From: Epiperipatus broadwayi
Taxonomy: Eukaryota > Onychophora > Udeonychophora > Euonychophora > Peripatidae
Direction: 5' to 3'
Length of the DNA: 64,000 nucleotides
Assembly (NCBI GenBank): GCA_028023455.1
Contig: JAQFVV010006200.1
Coordinates: forward strand, 2,472,738-2,536,737
Under the pieces are notes generated by a model. The model was not told where the DNA came from and searched no databases. It saw nothing but the letters and a program-made list of their open reading frames with translations. The position numbers were made by a program, and so were the translations under genes. Below, one piece after another: positions 24,301-35,729 of this stretch. Numbering within the stretch: position 1 is the stretch's first letter; each line of letters opens with the position of its first letter.

Positions 24301-25348
24301 TCGTCTTCTGGATGGTGGTGATGGTGTGATTCTTGGTAGCTGTGATCTATCTAGTTGCCATTAAGATCAGGGGTTACTTAGTAATCTATGAGAGAAGCTA
24401 TGAATGGCAAGATATATGCATATACAATTCAAAGTTTTTCTGTTGACTCGGTAAATCAAGTTCTGCATTGTAAATCATAGTTTGAATCTTGTATATCACT
24501 ACATATAACATGTAAATTCAAAGATTAATATTATGTTAATAAATCATATTTTGAGAAAAAACAATTATCTATAACTAAGATAATTGCACCAGAAGTAACC
24601 CAGCTACTGATAATCCCTTAATCACTTTTAAAGGAAGGATTTATTGACTAATGATGTAGGTGAATTTAGGGATTCTTGTAAAAAGACTTCATCAGATCTT
24701 TTTAATAATATTTCTACTATGGTACAGAAAAGGACTTCTATTTTTACTTAGTAATACATTTCTGAATCAAAAGTGACCAAATTACTATTATAGGGCTGAG
24801 TTCTTCCTAGCAAATAACACTCAGATAAAAATGTGATATTGAAAAATTTCCCCCTAGAATTAGCTACTAATTATAATGACTTCACTAATAACACATTCAT
24901 TCTATGAAAGATGGTCAGAATTTTCTTGTTACATGTATATTTTGTTTCTAAACACAAATCTTAATAAATAGTACCAGTATATCTATATTCTTACTTTAGA
25001 TTGATACTGTTTCCATAATAACCTTTATAATGTGTTACTAATTTGTATATATGTGGATGTCCCAGTTAATACCAGAATGGTATCACAAATAATTAAATAT
25101 GTGTAGATAAATAATTACTGTAATGCAGAACTTGTAATCCAAAAGTAATATTTATTATAATGATAGGACTAGGCAATTTAGGTAACAGATGTATATACAT
25201 ATATAACTATCAAATTCACAATAATTATTACTAAATACACACAGTATATAAATAGTTTTATATAAAAAAAATTACAATAATTAAAAAAGCCATAGTGGAA
25301 TTACTAAAAAAAAAATAAAAATAAAGTCCTTATGACTTGTAATCAAAC

Positions 25349-25499
25349 CTAGTGGTACTTGGAATCTTCAGGAGCAGAACTGGATAAAGGGATTCCCTCA
25401 CAGTCTTCCAGTGCTTCATCTGGTAGGATGCCGACTGCCAGGCTCTTATTTATGAAGCATCTTGCTAATACAATTTTTAGCTTAATTATGACCAAATAT
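25349..25499 (-). CDS. Possible terminal coding exon of an unidentified host gene
   Basis: The minus strand is open for 49 codons ending in a TAG stop at 25351-25349, after a plausible acceptor (TTTTCAACTAACCAG, AG at 25501-25500). The peptide starts YLVIIKLKIVLARCF, continues INKSLAVGILPDEALED, and ends APEDSKYH: a hydrophobic stretch followed by an acidic, serine-rich tail. The G+C content is clearly above the surroundings. A minus-strand AATAAA-like signal lies near 25151. The frame stays open upstream for about 20 more codons, so the acceptor is uncertain. I do not recognise the protein; a relic of a mobile element is the alternative. Confidence 0.35.
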
Positions 25500-25930
25500 C
25501 TGGTTAGTTGAAAACTGGATTTGATATGTATATTTAAATAGAAGATCAGGCTTATTTATGTATGTCTCAATATGCATTTTTATTCATGCATATATATATA
25601 ACTACATCCTAATAATAAAATAATATCTAATAATATATCCGGCTTGCTCTTATTTAATAAATATAAGAAATAAACTAAATAAGTACTCAAATATAAATAC
25701 CTATCTTTAAACTAGCTCATACTTTATAATTCTCAAATATGTGGTTCGATTATAATAAATAATAATCATGGGATATTTAGCAAGATACAATGGTTGGCAA
25801 AAATTGAGAACACATCCCAAAAGATATACCCTCAATAATTTCAAAATAATATTAATAAATTAAATCTTTATCTTTAAAATATAATCTCAAGTTCTTTAAA
25901 TATAAAATAAAGAATCAATTTAAAATCTTG

Positions 25931-25968
25931 AGTTAAATATGATGAATGATTTTACATCATATTTAACT
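25931..25968. repeat. Perfect 14-bp-arm hairpin beside the AAT array
   Basis: AGTTAAATATGATG (25931-25944) and CATCATATTTAACT (25955-25968) are perfectly inverted with a 10-nt loop. They lie 8 bp from the start of the AAT microsatellite. Confidence 0.8.
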
Positions 25969-25976
25969 ATCCCTAT

Positions 25977-26160
<184 letters not shown>

Positions 26161-26189
26161 CAACTAAAATATTCCTTCAATTAATTTTA

Positions 26190-27330
26190 TCAATACCTTA
26201 TTTTTATGCTCAATATATAATAATAAAATAAACATAATATTAATAATCCTAAACATTATGCAAATTTGATTTACTTATGGGTATTTGAAAAATACAGTGT
26301 AATCTAAATGGAGTGGCAATATGAAAATATGCTCAATTCGTATTAAATCATTTTAGGTAGTCAGCTATGATTATAAAATAATATTAAAATGATTAACAAT
26401 AACACTCTAAATAATTTATGATATGTTTAATTTCTGTAGATCATGTGTTGTAATACTTGACAAGGAAGTTTCACAAAAAACATTAACAAATTTATTTTGA
26501 TTTAAACATTATATAACTTTACACAAGATTATAAATTTTTTATATTTAATTTACAATATTGACTATGAAAATAAAATATTATATACAAAATCTTACAAGT
26601 AATAAATACAATACGTATAATAAATCAAAACAAAAATAAATAAAAAAATATGTCAGCCTTCACTCTGGCTATATTAAGTTTTAAATCTAGTTTTACATAT
26701 CATAAATATAAAAAAAAATCAACATAAAATTCAAGAATGTTCATATGTCCAAAATTATATTACGAAAATTTACCTTTTCAGTTTGATAAGAGAAATATTG
26801 TTTCTCTCTGGTTTTAAAAGTATATAAAATATCTTTAAAATATATCTTAGTTAACTTAATTCTTTTGTGGGTATGTTTTACTCTGACAATATGTTATATA
26901 TAAATAATCATGTAATAAATTATATTACTTGGTATCATCTTCAAATAATTGTATATTTGCACATGTTAAAAAATAAACATTCAGACATTTCTCTTAATCT
27001 TTCACCAATTATTCACAGTAAAATATGCACCGTAAAATGGTAGATATTCAAAAATTATAGCAGATATATATCTACTCTACTTAAAAAATAATAGATTATA
27101 TTACTCTTATTTTTTTTATTTTTATAGTTAAAATAATTTTAAAACATTTTATAATCTATCTGTGTGCTTCTTTTACTAAGTTCAAGTCCTCTCACTTATA
27201 TAATTATAATTATGGCTTATCAAAGACCCTAAATTTAATTTTTTAAAAAAAGGCACTTTTACAACCTACTTAACATTCTTTGCACCAAAATGGATGAAAA
27301 CGACATATATTAATATAGATCCTTTTGTTT
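26190..27330. other. AT-rich DNA without recognised features
   Basis: Very AT-rich stretch with short A and T tracts. No open frame with family resemblance and no clear repeats were found. Confidence 0.4.
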
Positions 27331-27543
27331 TTCATAAATATACCTTTGAGGTCTTTCTAGCAATGATATATATTGCAGAGGCTTCTACTATGTGATGTTG
27401 CTGAACTGAGATCAGATCCATATAGCTATCTGGCTTGCTATGCTGAGTTTGAAGACATTACGTGTCTAAAAGATTCACGCTTGCAAGCTGAATAGAAACT
27501 GTTTCATAAACGCTCAGAGTTTGTGTTTAGATCTAGTTTCTAA

Positions 27544-27603
27544 AATTCCTGTCTTTCACTGATGATAGCAAATAGCTTGAAATCATGATCTGAAAGTGGA
27601 ATT
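27544..27603 (+). ncRNA. Type I hammerhead ribozyme (locus D, best stem I)
   Basis: In order: AAUUCC (27544), internal loop UGU, CUUUCA, core CUGAUGA (27559-27565), stem-loop II with AGC/GCU pairs and an AAAUA loop, then GAAA (27579-27582). Stem III is AUC-AU-GAU with a 2-nt loop; the cleavage triplet AUC ends at 27590. UGAAAG follows and pairs perfectly with CUUUCA, then U, then GGAAUU pairing perfectly with AAUUCC. Stem I therefore has 12 Watson-Crick pairs in two segments around an internal loop, the layout needed for the stem I-loop II tertiary contact. The only oddity is a U-U mismatch at position 10.1/11.1. Surrounding DNA (about 27340-27900) is richer in CpG than its neighbourhood; no second copy was found. 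Confidence 0.85.
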
Positions 27604-28820
27604 AAAGTTAGAGATAATGAATGCTTGCTCTGACGTTTATGTAAACATACGCTTGATGGTGTTTTTGGTAGAACGCCATCTGTTGACATAAATACAAGCG
27701 TTAGCAAGTTTTTAACTTGTTTTTTGTTTTTCCTATATATATATCTTCATCTGAATGTTTGAGTCTGTAAAAAACATATCTCAATAAAATGACCATTGAT
27801 GATGTTCTTGCATTGGCTCATTCTTTTATGAACCTGAACTTCACCACAGCTATTCATCGATGATCTCTGATCACCATACTGTCCACATAGGGAGGTGATA
27901 TCAAAGATCTGATCTAGATTGAACATTTTTTATTTGTTACTATGAAACTAATGATTGAATTCTTGTCTATATTTTTATTATGAATTAATCAAAAATCTAT
28001 TCACGAGCTACATATACTACCGCCATACTCACTAGAAAGGTACCTTACTGAAGAGATCACTGGTCTTAGCAACAACATTATTTTTGAGACAATAACGTCT
28101 GCAAATTATTCTGCCACAGAAATAAATGTTCATTTACAAGGCATTCTATGGTTGAATTGATATGCACATGTAGAAAGTGCCAAACATAAATCAGTTAATC
28201 AATTTACTATTATGTATTTCTTCATTAATTACAATGTATAACTTATTCTTCATATCTCTATCATATAAAGCTTTCTTAAGCATTTTTGTTTGTAGGATGT
28301 AAAAAAAAAAACAATCACTTCACCGAGACAGTCAGTCAAAATGACACTCAATCCTCTTCAATGGTTACTTGTCTTATGCTAGCATTTCAATAGTTGTAGG
28401 ATTGATTTTTAAAGTAATTTTTAAATTAAAATTGTTAGACGACATTTTGATTGTCTTTTGTTTGCATTTGACATCAGTGTTTCTTATTAAAACTGCACTT
28501 CAGGTAATATTATTAATTACACCTTCGTGTAATTCCCATTTCGATAATTACATTTTAAAATTCTCTCCTGATTTATGTAATAAAATTTTTAAAAAATAAT
28601 TACAAAATAATAATTCATCATAGATAATTAAATGTCACCAAAAAATAAATAAAACATTAGATTAATTATTTAAAAGTGATAAAATATTAATAGATTAATT
28701 TAAACTAAACTAAAATAAATATTTGTTCCTTACTTGACAGGAAAGCCAAGCAAAGACGAATTTGCTTCCAGGACATTTGATTGCTTTTGAGATTGTTTTA
28801 AAAATATTATATATGTATTT

Positions 28821-28929
28821 TTTTTTCCATATGTCATAGCATCAGCCGGAACGCGAACCCACAACCGTCTGCAACCAACTACTTGCTTGCAAGGCAGTTG
28901 CGATGACCTCTCGGCTAACAACGCTTGAC
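28821..28929 (-). mobile_element. tRNA-derived SINE with 17-bp TSD
   Basis: Minus strand: GTCAAGCGTTGTTAGCCGAG at the start, A-box-like TTAGCCGAGAGGTCA, and an anticodon-arm-like CTGCCTTGCAAGCAAG. A B-box GGTTCGCGTTCC follows, then CGGCTGATGCTATGACATAT and a short A tail. The 17-bp duplication ATATTATATATGTATTT lies at 28804-28820 and 28930-28946. It keeps several CpG sites, so it is younger than the 17.6-kb copy. The tRNA part is Leu/Ser-like because of a long variable segment; that is inference. Confidence 0.88.
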
Positions 28930-28959
28930 ATATTATATATGTATTTGTCAACAAATTTT

Positions 28960-29815
28960 ATATATGAAACACCTAATGAAATTCGAGTATAAATTATGTG
29001 CGTCCATATCTATGTATACACTTAACGGCATTTGCTAAGAAGGTCATGTAACATTTTAACACTCAAATGACATTTCAGATGATTAAACGAAACTGCATAG
29101 GGCATCTTTTACACTGATAGCATTAATCACAGATTCATCAATTTTAACATGGAAAAAAAGTTTTTATAATATTTTATAAACAAACATTAGAGAATATACA
29201 ATATAATCTCTTTTTTTACATATAAAAAATTGAACATTGAAGATCTTATCTAAGTAAAATCTACTCTTTAATTATTAGTTCCTTCGAATTCAGAGGATCA
29301 AAATCTTATTTACACGCCTTCAATTTTGTATTTTCTATAAAAAAAAAAATGTTTACAGTTTGATCACATGATGCAGCAGTGGCGCGTAATAAAATTTTGA
29401 TGCTAAATGTAGATGTTATTATTTAGACTATATTTTATTAAAATTGTTAAGCATTATTGGAAAATTTTGTTTTGTGTAAGAAAAATTAACAAAAATTGAT
29501 TTTTCTAACTGTAACGCCTTTTTTCTGTAGTAAGTACATCTAATTCCATTTCCAACAGCGTGCAAAAAAAATAGCAAATGCATTATTTGTGCATAAGTAT
29601 GCCGAAAATAGTACAGAAACAGACACTATAGTGTGGATGTATTTAAAAGTTATTATATTTATGCATATAAAGAATTATTTTTTTACAAAGAGACTTTTCT
29701 TAATTTTTTTTTAGAATTTTTTTTTTTTTTGCTATTCTACTTAACGAAATTGTTGGGAGCAATTGAAAATTCCAAAATTGCTGAACAAAATTGCATAATT
29801 AATAAGTAATATTTA
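28960..29815. other. AT-rich DNA without recognised features
   Basis: No recognisable gene. T-tracts at about 29710 and 29720 and a few CpG sites (GTGGCGCGTAAT near 29380) are the only departures from background. Confidence 0.4.
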
Positions 29816-29819
29816 CTAA

Positions 29820-31600
29820 GGCTGTAACCTTAAGAATGTGCTGTGATGAGATGTGATGTATTGTGACTTCTTAAACGAAGTCAAGAATATCTCAGAAATT
29901 ATGCCCAGATAAACCTGTAAGCCACTTTATTTTTCTTTCCCCATTCTAAATTTTCCCATAATCTGCTCTATCCCATTTCCACAACATAATCTTTGTTTAC
30001 TCTATAACCTTTATATCTAAATCCCCCATATCTTTTCTCAAACCCAGCATAAAAACCAATAATTCACTTTCTGTATAATCATCTTTTTCATATTTATTCT
30101 TCCATAACTTCATTATATGTACCCTTTCTGTTTTCAAGCATTTACATTCAATTAACAAATGCCTAATATTTTCTATTCCTTCCTTACATAATTTACAAAA
30201 TAAATCACCAATATTTTTCCATTTACATGTATATTCTCTTGTAGCTAAAGATCCCGTTCGAGCCTTAAACAAGAAACTACTTTCCTTACTATTATCATAT
30301 ATTAACTTACACCTAATATTCTGTTTATTTCTATATATATTTAAACTCATTTTACTCTCCATATTATTTCTCCATCTCTCTAACTCCCTATTCTTTATTA
30401 ATAAATCTATTCTTTTATCCCATTCATTATTACTATAACACTCAACAATCTTCTTAACACAATCATCCCATCTTTTGTACAAATATACATACCACATTAC
30501 CTTTCTCACCCATCTTGTTACCTGCCCTTTACTCGTAATCCAATTAAATACTATTTTGGCTATTCTTTTATTATCCATAAACTGCAATCTACCAAACACT
30601 TTTATTTTACTTTTTGCATCTCTCGTATGAAAAGTTGACCATCCCATTTCTCCTTGAATTGCCTCCCTTGCTGTCCATACTTCTGCATCCAATGCATGTC
30701 CTCCTACTTCCCTTTGAACTTTTTCTAAGTAATTTAATATCTCTTTACTAACATATAATGCATCATTACCATATGTTAACCCTGCTACTGAACTCCTTTC
30801 CATATAATTATAGCTACATCATATTTATTATATGAAAACACTGTTAATTTCTTTATCAATCCCTTTCTTTTCTTTGCTTCATTTATCAATTTTTTTTCCC
30901 ATTCATCCAAATAATTTTTCTGATTACTTAAAATAATTCTCACATAACTATATCTATTCACCATACTTAACTTAAAATCTCCCAATAAAAATTTTACATC
31001 TTCTCTTTCCCCGGTATTAACCATCATTATATTTGATTTTTCTTCACTAAATTTAATTCCCATCTCTTTACCCATCCTTGCACATGTCTTCAGCATAACT
31101 TCCATATCTTCTCTTTTTTCTGCACACAAAAATATATCATCCGCAAAAAAAAGATCTGACAAAATATATACTCCCTTACTACCTCTTCCTAATCGGTCTA
31201 TTGCTCTTTCCATTTCACTCAAATACAACACAAACAAAATAGATGACATAGGGCATCCTTGTCTTAATCCCACCCCATTTTAAACTTAAACAGATTCTAT
31301 ATTCCCTAATTGATATATATATATATAATAATTATTTTCATATAATTTCTTAATAATATCTATTAAAGCTTCATCCATTCCCAAATTTACTAAACTTATC
31401 CATAATCTATTTTTGTTTACTCTATCATATGCCTTCTCTATATCTATAAAACTCATATATAACTGTTTACGTAAATTCCTATTCATATCCATAAGTTGTA
31501 TAACTACAAATAAACTATCTCCTATACACCTATCTAATCTAAAACCTCCTTGCATTTACCCCACTACATTATTCCCTTCTTTATTTTTTAATTAGTCTAT
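29820..31600 (-). pseudogene. Decayed LINE: reverse transcriptase, C-terminal domain, 3' tail
   Basis: The minus strand encodes most of a non-LTR reverse transcriptase. The first part (31555-31286) has QGGFRLDRCIGDSL and FIDIEKAYDRVNKNRLW (motif A). Two in-frame stops separate it from GLRQGCPMSSILFVLYL and LFFADDIFLCAEK (catalytic FADD) in 31273-30785. A frameshift leads into the C-terminal part (30803-29997), with a Cys-rich FCKLCKEGIENIRHLLIEC knuckle. The GTG-initiated start at 31273 is not real; it continues the upstream frame. The 3' untranslated part (about 29996-29820) ends in TGATGT/ACATCA-type repeats. The element resembles I/Jockey-superfamily LINEs. Two stops plus a frameshift make it inactive, though decay is mild. 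Confidence 0.85.
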
Positions 31601-31716
31601 TTATTCAGTGTACTGAATGTTTTTATATAAGCAAATAAAGAGATTTGAATTTAGAATTTTTCAGTCTATATTTGCCTCCACTCTATCTCAAACAACTGCC
31701 ATACATGAAAGGTAGT

Positions 31717-31773
31717 TGATCCCTAATATATGTATTTTGTGCAGAACTAGCGTTCATCAGTTGGGCCAGATCA
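31717..31773 (-). ncRNA. Hammerhead ribozyme, family A, decayed
   Basis: CUGAUGA is intact on the minus strand (31760-31754) and the outer stem I strands GAUC/GAUC are present. GAAA has become AAAA through a CG-to-CA change, and stem II has two mismatches. Self-cleavage is expected to be lost. Confidence 0.65.
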
Positions 31774-31983
31774 TTATCTCCCACACACAAATACAATTAG
31801 TGCTTGGATAATATTAAGACAGCAATTCCTTAAACTTTCATGGGAAGATTTCAATCTTCTCACAATGAATTGGATGGATGATTATTTGGAAAAATGAAAA
31901 GATTGAAGCCTTTCCATTAAAGTCTAAGGTATTTCTATCTTAGTATAATCCAATCACTTATTGTATGTATGTATGGGAGATTA

Positions 31984-32038
31984 TGATGTCTCAACTGATA
32001 AGTGCTGGTTTTGTGTGTAATACATATATAGGGGATTA
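31984..32038 (+). ncRNA. Hammerhead ribozyme, family A, heavily decayed
   Basis: The position corresponds to the ribozyme of the other copies, with core CUGAUAA at 31994, but the GAAA element and stem II are lost. Listed because it marks the first monomer of the tandem pair. Confidence 0.45.
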
Positions 32039-32189
32039 TTTATCTTTTTTGCATGTATGAGGTCATGTGCATCAGCTGTTTGAGATGGAATGAAGGATGA
32101 ATACAGATGGAAAAATCCTAAGGTCAACTCCTTCTATTTACTTATATAAGAAACATTCAGTATACTGAATGAATAGACTAATTACATAT

Positions 32190-32590
32190 TGCTTTGCAAA
32201 TAGGTTACATTTATAAATGCAGCCATCTCTCTTCTATTAATACATATGAATACATAATGTTCTAATAATATAAGGAGTTAGATTGACATAATCAAGGGCT
32301 TTGAGTATTCCATCAAATAAAATGGATAGTTGGAAGGGTAAGAAGATTGAAGTATGTCCATTAAAGTTTAAGAAATTGCTATCTTAATATAAACTGAGCA
32401 CCCATGAATACATGTGTGAGAGATTATGATCTGGTCCAATTGATGAGTTGGTTCTGCATGAAATATATGTTTTGTGGATCTTCTATATTTTTCACATATA
32501 TGTGGTCATGTGTGTCAGTTATTTGAGATGAAGTAGAGGGCCAATGTAGACTGAAAAATCCTAAGTTTAAATCCCTCTGTTTTCTTTATT
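32190..32590 (+). mobile_element. Family A second tandem monomer
   Basis: It continues from 31595-32190 in the same orientation. The unit includes a linker with GGTTACATTTATAAATGCAG, the hammerhead at 32426-32480, the TGTGGTCATGTGTGTCAG block, and a 3' part ending AAGTTTAAATCCC. The equivalent core positions lie 446 bp apart (31994 and 32440), giving the monomer length. The linker block recurs at 34240-34910, which confirms it belongs to the monomer. Confidence 0.75.
32426..32480 (+). ncRNA. Hammerhead ribozyme, family A, C3 mutated
   Basis: The core reads UUGAUGA (C3 to U, 32440-32446). Stem II is shortened, GAAA is intact at 32460-32463, and the stem III/site region is altered to AUAUAUGUUUUGUGG. 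Outer stem I (AUGAUC with GGAUC) is still recognisable. Confidence 0.6.
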
Positions 32591-33179
32591 TTTTGTACAT
32601 TCATTTTATAATTAAATATTCTACTTTTCTGTAAGAATTTATGTCATTCAGTTCAATAATAGAGTAATAGACCTGAGAGCAAAAGGTTTCTGAATGAAAG
32701 AACAACCTGCTAATTCTAGTGTGGGCATATTACACAATCTAACTAACAACAAATGATTGTTTTTTTATTATTATTATTTAATTCGATTTTTGGATATCTT
32801 ATTTTTTTAATAAAATAATTTTCTATGAAGACTGGATTGTAATAGAGATTAAAAGAATAATTTCCACAAATAAAAATTAATCACTTCTGACATAAAATAT
32901 AAATAGTAAAAAATTCATTGTTAGTTGTTGTACTTAATAACAGATATTTTCAACAACATTTAGAAATATTTCTGGCCTCTGGTATGTTTGTGAATTTTCT
33001 AATTCTCATTTTTATTTCGAAGAATGATTTGATGTTTGATGACTTTCTTTAGTTTTGAAGATTTGATCCTGTGTATTAAGCACTTAATAATCTATATTGT
33101 GTTTCTACATTGCTGCTTTACATATAAATGAAATTGAAATAGACATTTTTCTGTTTACTACAATTTATTATAATATTTA

Positions 33180-33690
33180 TTGTATACATTCAAATATCAG
33201 CCTTTCAAGCCAATTGTGCATACGCTTTGCGAGTGTCAATAATAAATGAATACTTTCTCACCAATACAAGATATAGTATTTATGCAGGAATAAAAGGAAT
33301 CCTCTTATTTCCATGACTCAAATGCCCATATATGAGCAAATCTGAAGCATTAGCAAGTAAAGCGTGAGGATGGAACCGTCACTTTAAATTACCATATACG
33401 ATGTCTGAATGAATGACGTGGGTGAAACCGTCTAGAACCTACTAAACGTTATTCCAACAGAATCCAACTGAAACCCAATCACATGCAAACAAGCATTTAT
33501 TTTATATAGTGTATGTTTACAATTGTATACATTCAAATATCAGCCTTTCAAGCCAATTGTGCAATACACTTTGCGAGCATCAATAATAAATGAATACTTT
33601 CTCACTAATACAAGATATAGTATTTATGCAGGAATAAAAGGAATCCTCTTATTCCCATGACTCAAATGCCCATATACTAAATTATAATAT
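33180..33690 (-). repeat. Tandem repeat, 343-bp period (family S2, minus)
   Basis: Minus-strand copies of the 16.7-kb S2 family. The anchor CAGCCTTTCAAGCCAATTGT recurs at 343 bp (the following CAATTGTGCA is at 33211 and 33554). The unit includes ATAGTATTTATGCAGGAATA and AATGAATGACGTGGGTGAAA. CpG-containing versions of motifs (GAGGATGGAACCGTC, CATATACGATG) suggest less decay than the 16.7-kb copies. Confidence 0.8.
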
Positions 33691-33849
33691 TTCATTCAAA
33701 ATTTTATCTAGTTTTTATTTAAATTTCAAAACACCAACTGTAAATCGTACTCCCAAAAGAAAAATTAAATGAAAGTATAAATCTAAAAATAAATGGTAAT
33801 TTAATTATTTATTTTTGTTACTACTCTTATTATTATTTACAAAAAGTGA

Positions 33850-34110
33850 TTTAATTAACCTATTTATTTAGTGTACTGAATGTTTACTATAGTAAATAAA
33901 GAGATTTGAACTTAGGATTTTCAGTCTATATTCCTTCTCCACTACATCTCAAGCAACTGACCAATATATATATATATAGTACAGAAATAGCATTTATCAG
34001 TTGGGCCAGATCATAATCTTCCACACATATATAGAATCAGCACTTGGCCTACATTAAGCTAGCAATTTCTTAAACTTTAATGGACAGGCTTCAATCTGTG
34101 AACTCTTCCA
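33850..34110 (-). mobile_element. Family A copy, minus strand, decayed ribozyme
   Basis: The terminal block TTTAGTGTACTGAATGTTTA and the B-box-like GAGATTTGAACTTAGG match the other copies in reverse. The hammerhead region (about 33961-34013) has an expanded TATATA run in place of stem III and a core decayed to CUGAUAA. Confidence 0.65.
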
Positions 34111-34239
34111 ATATGTAGACATTTTCAATCTATTCCCTCATATTATTGGACCATTATGAATCCACTTATATATAGGAGAGGAATGGTTTGAACTTATACT
34201 ATGGTGTACCTATTTCCAAGGCAATATGTAATTACTCTT

Positions 34240-34910
34240 TTCATTCAGTATGCTGAATTTTTACTATAGTAAATAATGAATGCAGGTTCTGTATGAAATA
34301 TGTATATTGGGGATAATTTATATTTTTCACATGTGTGTGGTCATGTTTATTAGTTGTCTGATATGAATGGAAGGATAAATATACTGAAAATTCTCAGTAT
34401 AAATCCCTCTATTTACTATAGTAAACATTCAGTATGCTAAATAAATAAGTTTTAATTACATATTTCTTTGGAAATAGGTTACATCATAGTATAAGTTCAG
34501 CCCATTTCTCTTCTATTAATATAAATAGATATTTAATAGTCCAATAATATAAGGAGTTAGATTGATATAATGTCTACATGGGTATGACTACAATATCAAA
34601 TCCACCAAGGGCTTTGAGTGTTCCATCCTTAGTTTTTCAATGAAGTGGACAGTTAAATTCTCGAAAGAGTGAGAAGCTTGAAGCCTGTTCATTAAAGGTT
34701 AAATAATTGCTATCTTAGTATAAGCTAAGCACTGATTGTATATATGTGTGAGAGATTATATCTGGTCTCAACTGATGAATGTTGGTTCTGCACAAAATAT
34801 GTATATTGGGGATCATTTATCTCTTGCATGTGTATATCGGTTGTTTGAGATGGAGTGAAGGATAAATGCAGGAAAGTCCTAAGTTCAAATCCCTTTATTT
34901 AAAAAATGAT
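34240..34910 (+). mobile_element. Family A tandem dimer, plus strand
   Basis: A truncated first ribozyme (GAAATATGTATATTGGGG from 34295) is followed by the 3' part with TTTACTATAGTAAACATTCA and a linker (AATAGGTTACATCATAGTAT). A second ribozyme follows at 34756-34815, then a 3' part ending AAGTTCAAATCCC near 34901. The equivalent GAAA/AAAA positions are 499 bp apart. This linker is the clearest evidence that ribozyme-to-ribozyme spacing, not the SINE-like half, is the repeat unit. Confidence 0.75.
34756..34815 (+). ncRNA. Hammerhead ribozyme, family A, G12 mutated
   Basis: CUGAUGA is intact at 34772-34778, stem III AUA-UG-UAU and A17 are preserved, and UUGG is present. CCAA has become CUCAA, and GAAA has become AAAA (34794-34797) by a CG-to-CA change. 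Expected inactive. Confidence 0.65.
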
Positions 34911-34994
34911 TTATTAAAATCAAACTTAAAGCTTAAAAAACACCAAAACTACTAAAATATTTAATATCTAAAAAAATTATTAAATTTGAAAACA

Positions 34995-35110
34995 CAACTT
35001 CCAAAGACTTGATCATGTGTTTGAAGTGTTTGTATTCATTCATTTTATAGTTAAAATCCAAAGTGCATGTGCAACAGTTTAATGCTGTTTAAAATATTAC
35101 AATTTCAAAT
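34995..35110 (+). repeat. Family S1 fragment
   Basis: GTATTCATTCATTTTATAGT and AAAGTGCATGTGCA match the S1 unit at 4.6-5.0 kb in the same order. Single truncated copy. Confidence 0.55.
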
Positions 35111-35596
35111 ATTAAAAAGATAACCAACAAACATTACATCTAGTATTCATTGATTACTTAAAGATACAATGGATGACTCTGGAGTAAGTGGAAAGAATTG
35201 TTCCTAACAAATTAAAAAGAAGTAGTACTACAAATAATTGCTTATAATTTAAAAGATTGTCATACAAAAAAAAAATTTAAGTCAGAAAAATTGCTTCCTA
35301 CATGTTTATCTTCAATATTAAGGATCCTATTTCAATCAGTATATCTTATCACTAACTTTTCAATAAATTTTGCTAAGAATCCAGAGGATTCTACTTTTTT
35401 AATCTCAATTAAAGCACATTTCAGCTTTCATCTTAATTTAGTTTTGATATAATGCAAAAGATCATCAAAGTTATTTATTATTATTATTTTAAACTCTAAT
35501 TTCACAAGTCTAGAAATAGTTTATTTCCAGTTATCAAAAATTGTCATATATATAAATGTAATATTAGGTTATTCTCTTTTATCTTTGTCCTATTTG

Positions 35597-35726
35597 TAAT
35601 TAGTTTGCTTAAATGTTTCGAACGTTCGCTAAAGGAATCTGGTTTCACCAGCTGAAAGCCTCAATTAACATAAGGAATAAACTCTTTACTTAGCTAATGT
35701 TCAAAACATTTAAGCAAACGAATTAC
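35597..35726. mobile_element. Small palindromic MITE-like element
   Basis: Arms of 37 nt (35597-35633 and 35690-35726) match at all but about four positions and contain TTTGCTTAAATGTTT. The loop contains GGTTTCACCAGCTGAAAGCC. CpG sites are kept in the left arm (TTCGAACGTTCGC). Confidence 0.7.
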
Positions 35727-35729
35727 GTA

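Larger units (their letters stand above)
31595..32190. mobile_element. Family A inverted pair (about 590-bp palindrome)
   Basis: A minus-strand family A copy (about 31595-31880) and a plus-strand copy (about 31885-32190) form a large imperfect palindrome. The outer ends are TTAGTCTATTTATTCAGTGT and TGAATGAATAGACTAATT, and the centre is around 31880. Both halves hold the hammerhead region and the block leading to the B-box-like TTCAAATCC or its decayed form. The adjacent plus-strand sequence continues into a second monomer, so one half of the palindrome is also part of a tandem dimer. Confidence 0.75.

Noticed and set aside
28821-28929. A functional tRNA gene on the minus strand
   Set aside because: The acceptor stem is not closed, and a SINE-type tail plus a 17-bp duplication shows retroposition.
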